Part shown: positions 15,193-15,499 of the stretch, piece after piece
Layout: each line of letters starts with the position of its first letter
Position numbering within the stretch: the stretch's first letter is position 1
Assembly: GCA_030695285.1 (NCBI GenBank)
Contig: JAUYTF010000359.1
Location: forward strand, 1-15,499
DNA from: Eubacteriales bacterium
GTDB lineage: Bacteria; Bacillota; Clostridia; Christensenellales; CAG-138
DNA: 15,499 bases
Direction: 5' to 3'
Program-made: the position numbers and the translations under genes
Notes under the pieces: model-generated
What the model saw: only the letters and a program-made list of their open reading frames with translations
What the model was told of the DNA's origin: nothing
Databases searched by the model: none

Positions 15193-15499
15193 TTACAGAC
15201 TTCCTGTTTTGATGGCGTTCATGAGGCCGCCCGCGGCGATGATGCCCTGAATGAACGGCGGGAAAGGTTCGCCCTGATAGCGCTCATTACGGGTGAGGTT
15301 GTTAATCACGCCCGTGTCAAAGTCTACGCTGACCTTGTCGCCCGCCTGAATCTTCTCGCTCGCCTCCAGGCATTCCACGATGGGCAGGCCGATGTTGATG
15401 GCGTTGCGGTAAAAGATGCGCGCAAACGTCGCCGCGATGACGCAAGAAATTCCAGATTCCTTGATGGCAATCGGTGCATGCTCACGCGAGCTGCCGCAG
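15193..15499 (-). CDS. leuD: 3-isopropylmalate dehydratase small subunit, partial (N-terminus off the right edge)
   Basis: LeuD pairs with the Fe-S subunit LeuC to isomerise 2-isopropylmalate to 3-isopropylmalate. The window holds the last 101 residues. They begin with [16 protein letters not shown], the hallmark substrate-binding loop of the swivelling small subunit, continue with [20 protein letters not shown] and end with [20 protein letters not shown], a normal LeuD C-terminus of the bacterial short type. An internal ATG could be mistaken for a start, but the upstream frame is clearly LeuD. It is the upstream-most visible gene of the leuD-leuB-ilvN-ilvC block; leuC probably lies just beyond the edge. 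Confidence 0.95.
   Translation of the reverse strand, partial: CGSSREHAPIAIKESGISCVIAATFARIFYRNAINIGLPIVECLEASEKIQAGDKVSVDFDTGVINNLTRNERYQGEPFPPFIQGIIAAGGLMNAIKTGSL

Noticed and set aside
1..15499. CRISPR arrays, insertion sequences, tRNA/rRNA genes, T-box or other riboswitches
   Set aside because: I found no regularly spaced repeats, transposase motifs, clover-leaf sequences or T-box features. A leader controlling the leu-ilv genes, if any, would lie beyond the right edge.

Overview
The window is a moderately GC-rich stretch of ordinary bacterial chromosome. It most likely comes from a Clostridia-type Firmicute: Shine-Dalgarno sites are strong and purine-rich (AGGAGG type), promoters look sigma-A-like, and the family set (DegV, DUF1653, DUF815 AAA+ ATPase, class I IlvC of 330 aa, paired flavodoxin-like reductases, GGDEF/HD-GYP protein) is typical of that class. 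This assignment is an inference from gene content. I see no rRNA, tRNA, CRISPR array, insertion sequence, phage gene or plasmid function.

Layout, left to right. (1) 1-1674, minus strand: proA (gamma-glutamyl phosphate reductase) with a good promoter, followed by a Cof-type HAD phosphatase that runs off the left edge; proB is not here. (2) 1724-3095, plus strand: two overlapping flavodoxin-fold genes, one with an iron-sulfur-flavoprotein-like cysteine motif, closed by a very strong terminator. (3) 3152-5647, plus strand: a cytoplasmic GH36 alpha-galactosidase with its own promoter and a candidate direct-repeat operator. (4) 5768-6764, plus strand: a DegV fatty-acid-binding protein and a terminator shared with the convergent gene. 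(5) 6806-9731, minus strand: a membrane PAS(x4)-GGDEF-HD-GYP cyclic-di-GMP protein. (6) 9778-11043, minus strand: azlC-azlD (branched-chain amino acid export) plus a DUF1653 gene. (7) 11086-15499, minus strand: leuD (partial), leuB, ilvN, ilvC and a DUF815 AAA+ ATPase, ending in a probable terminator.

How the genes fit together: the right third is a branched-chain amino acid block. leuD and leuB belong to leucine synthesis, ilvN and ilvC to the shared valine/isoleucine/leucine route, and azlCD would export the products. The large acetolactate synthase subunit ilvB, and leuA, leuC and ilvD, are not in the window; some may lie upstream, beyond the right edge. The left part is a set of short independent transcription units (proline synthesis, flavoproteins, galactoside breakdown, lipid handling, c-di-GMP signalling).

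No clearly new biological system is visible. The items most worth a second look are the complementary flavoprotein pair, the 22-bp-spaced GTCAAA repeats upstream of the galactosidase promoter, the AAA+ ATPase of unknown role at the tail of ilvC, and the dual-domain c-di-GMP protein with an altered inhibitory site. No gap between genes exceeds 300 bases.
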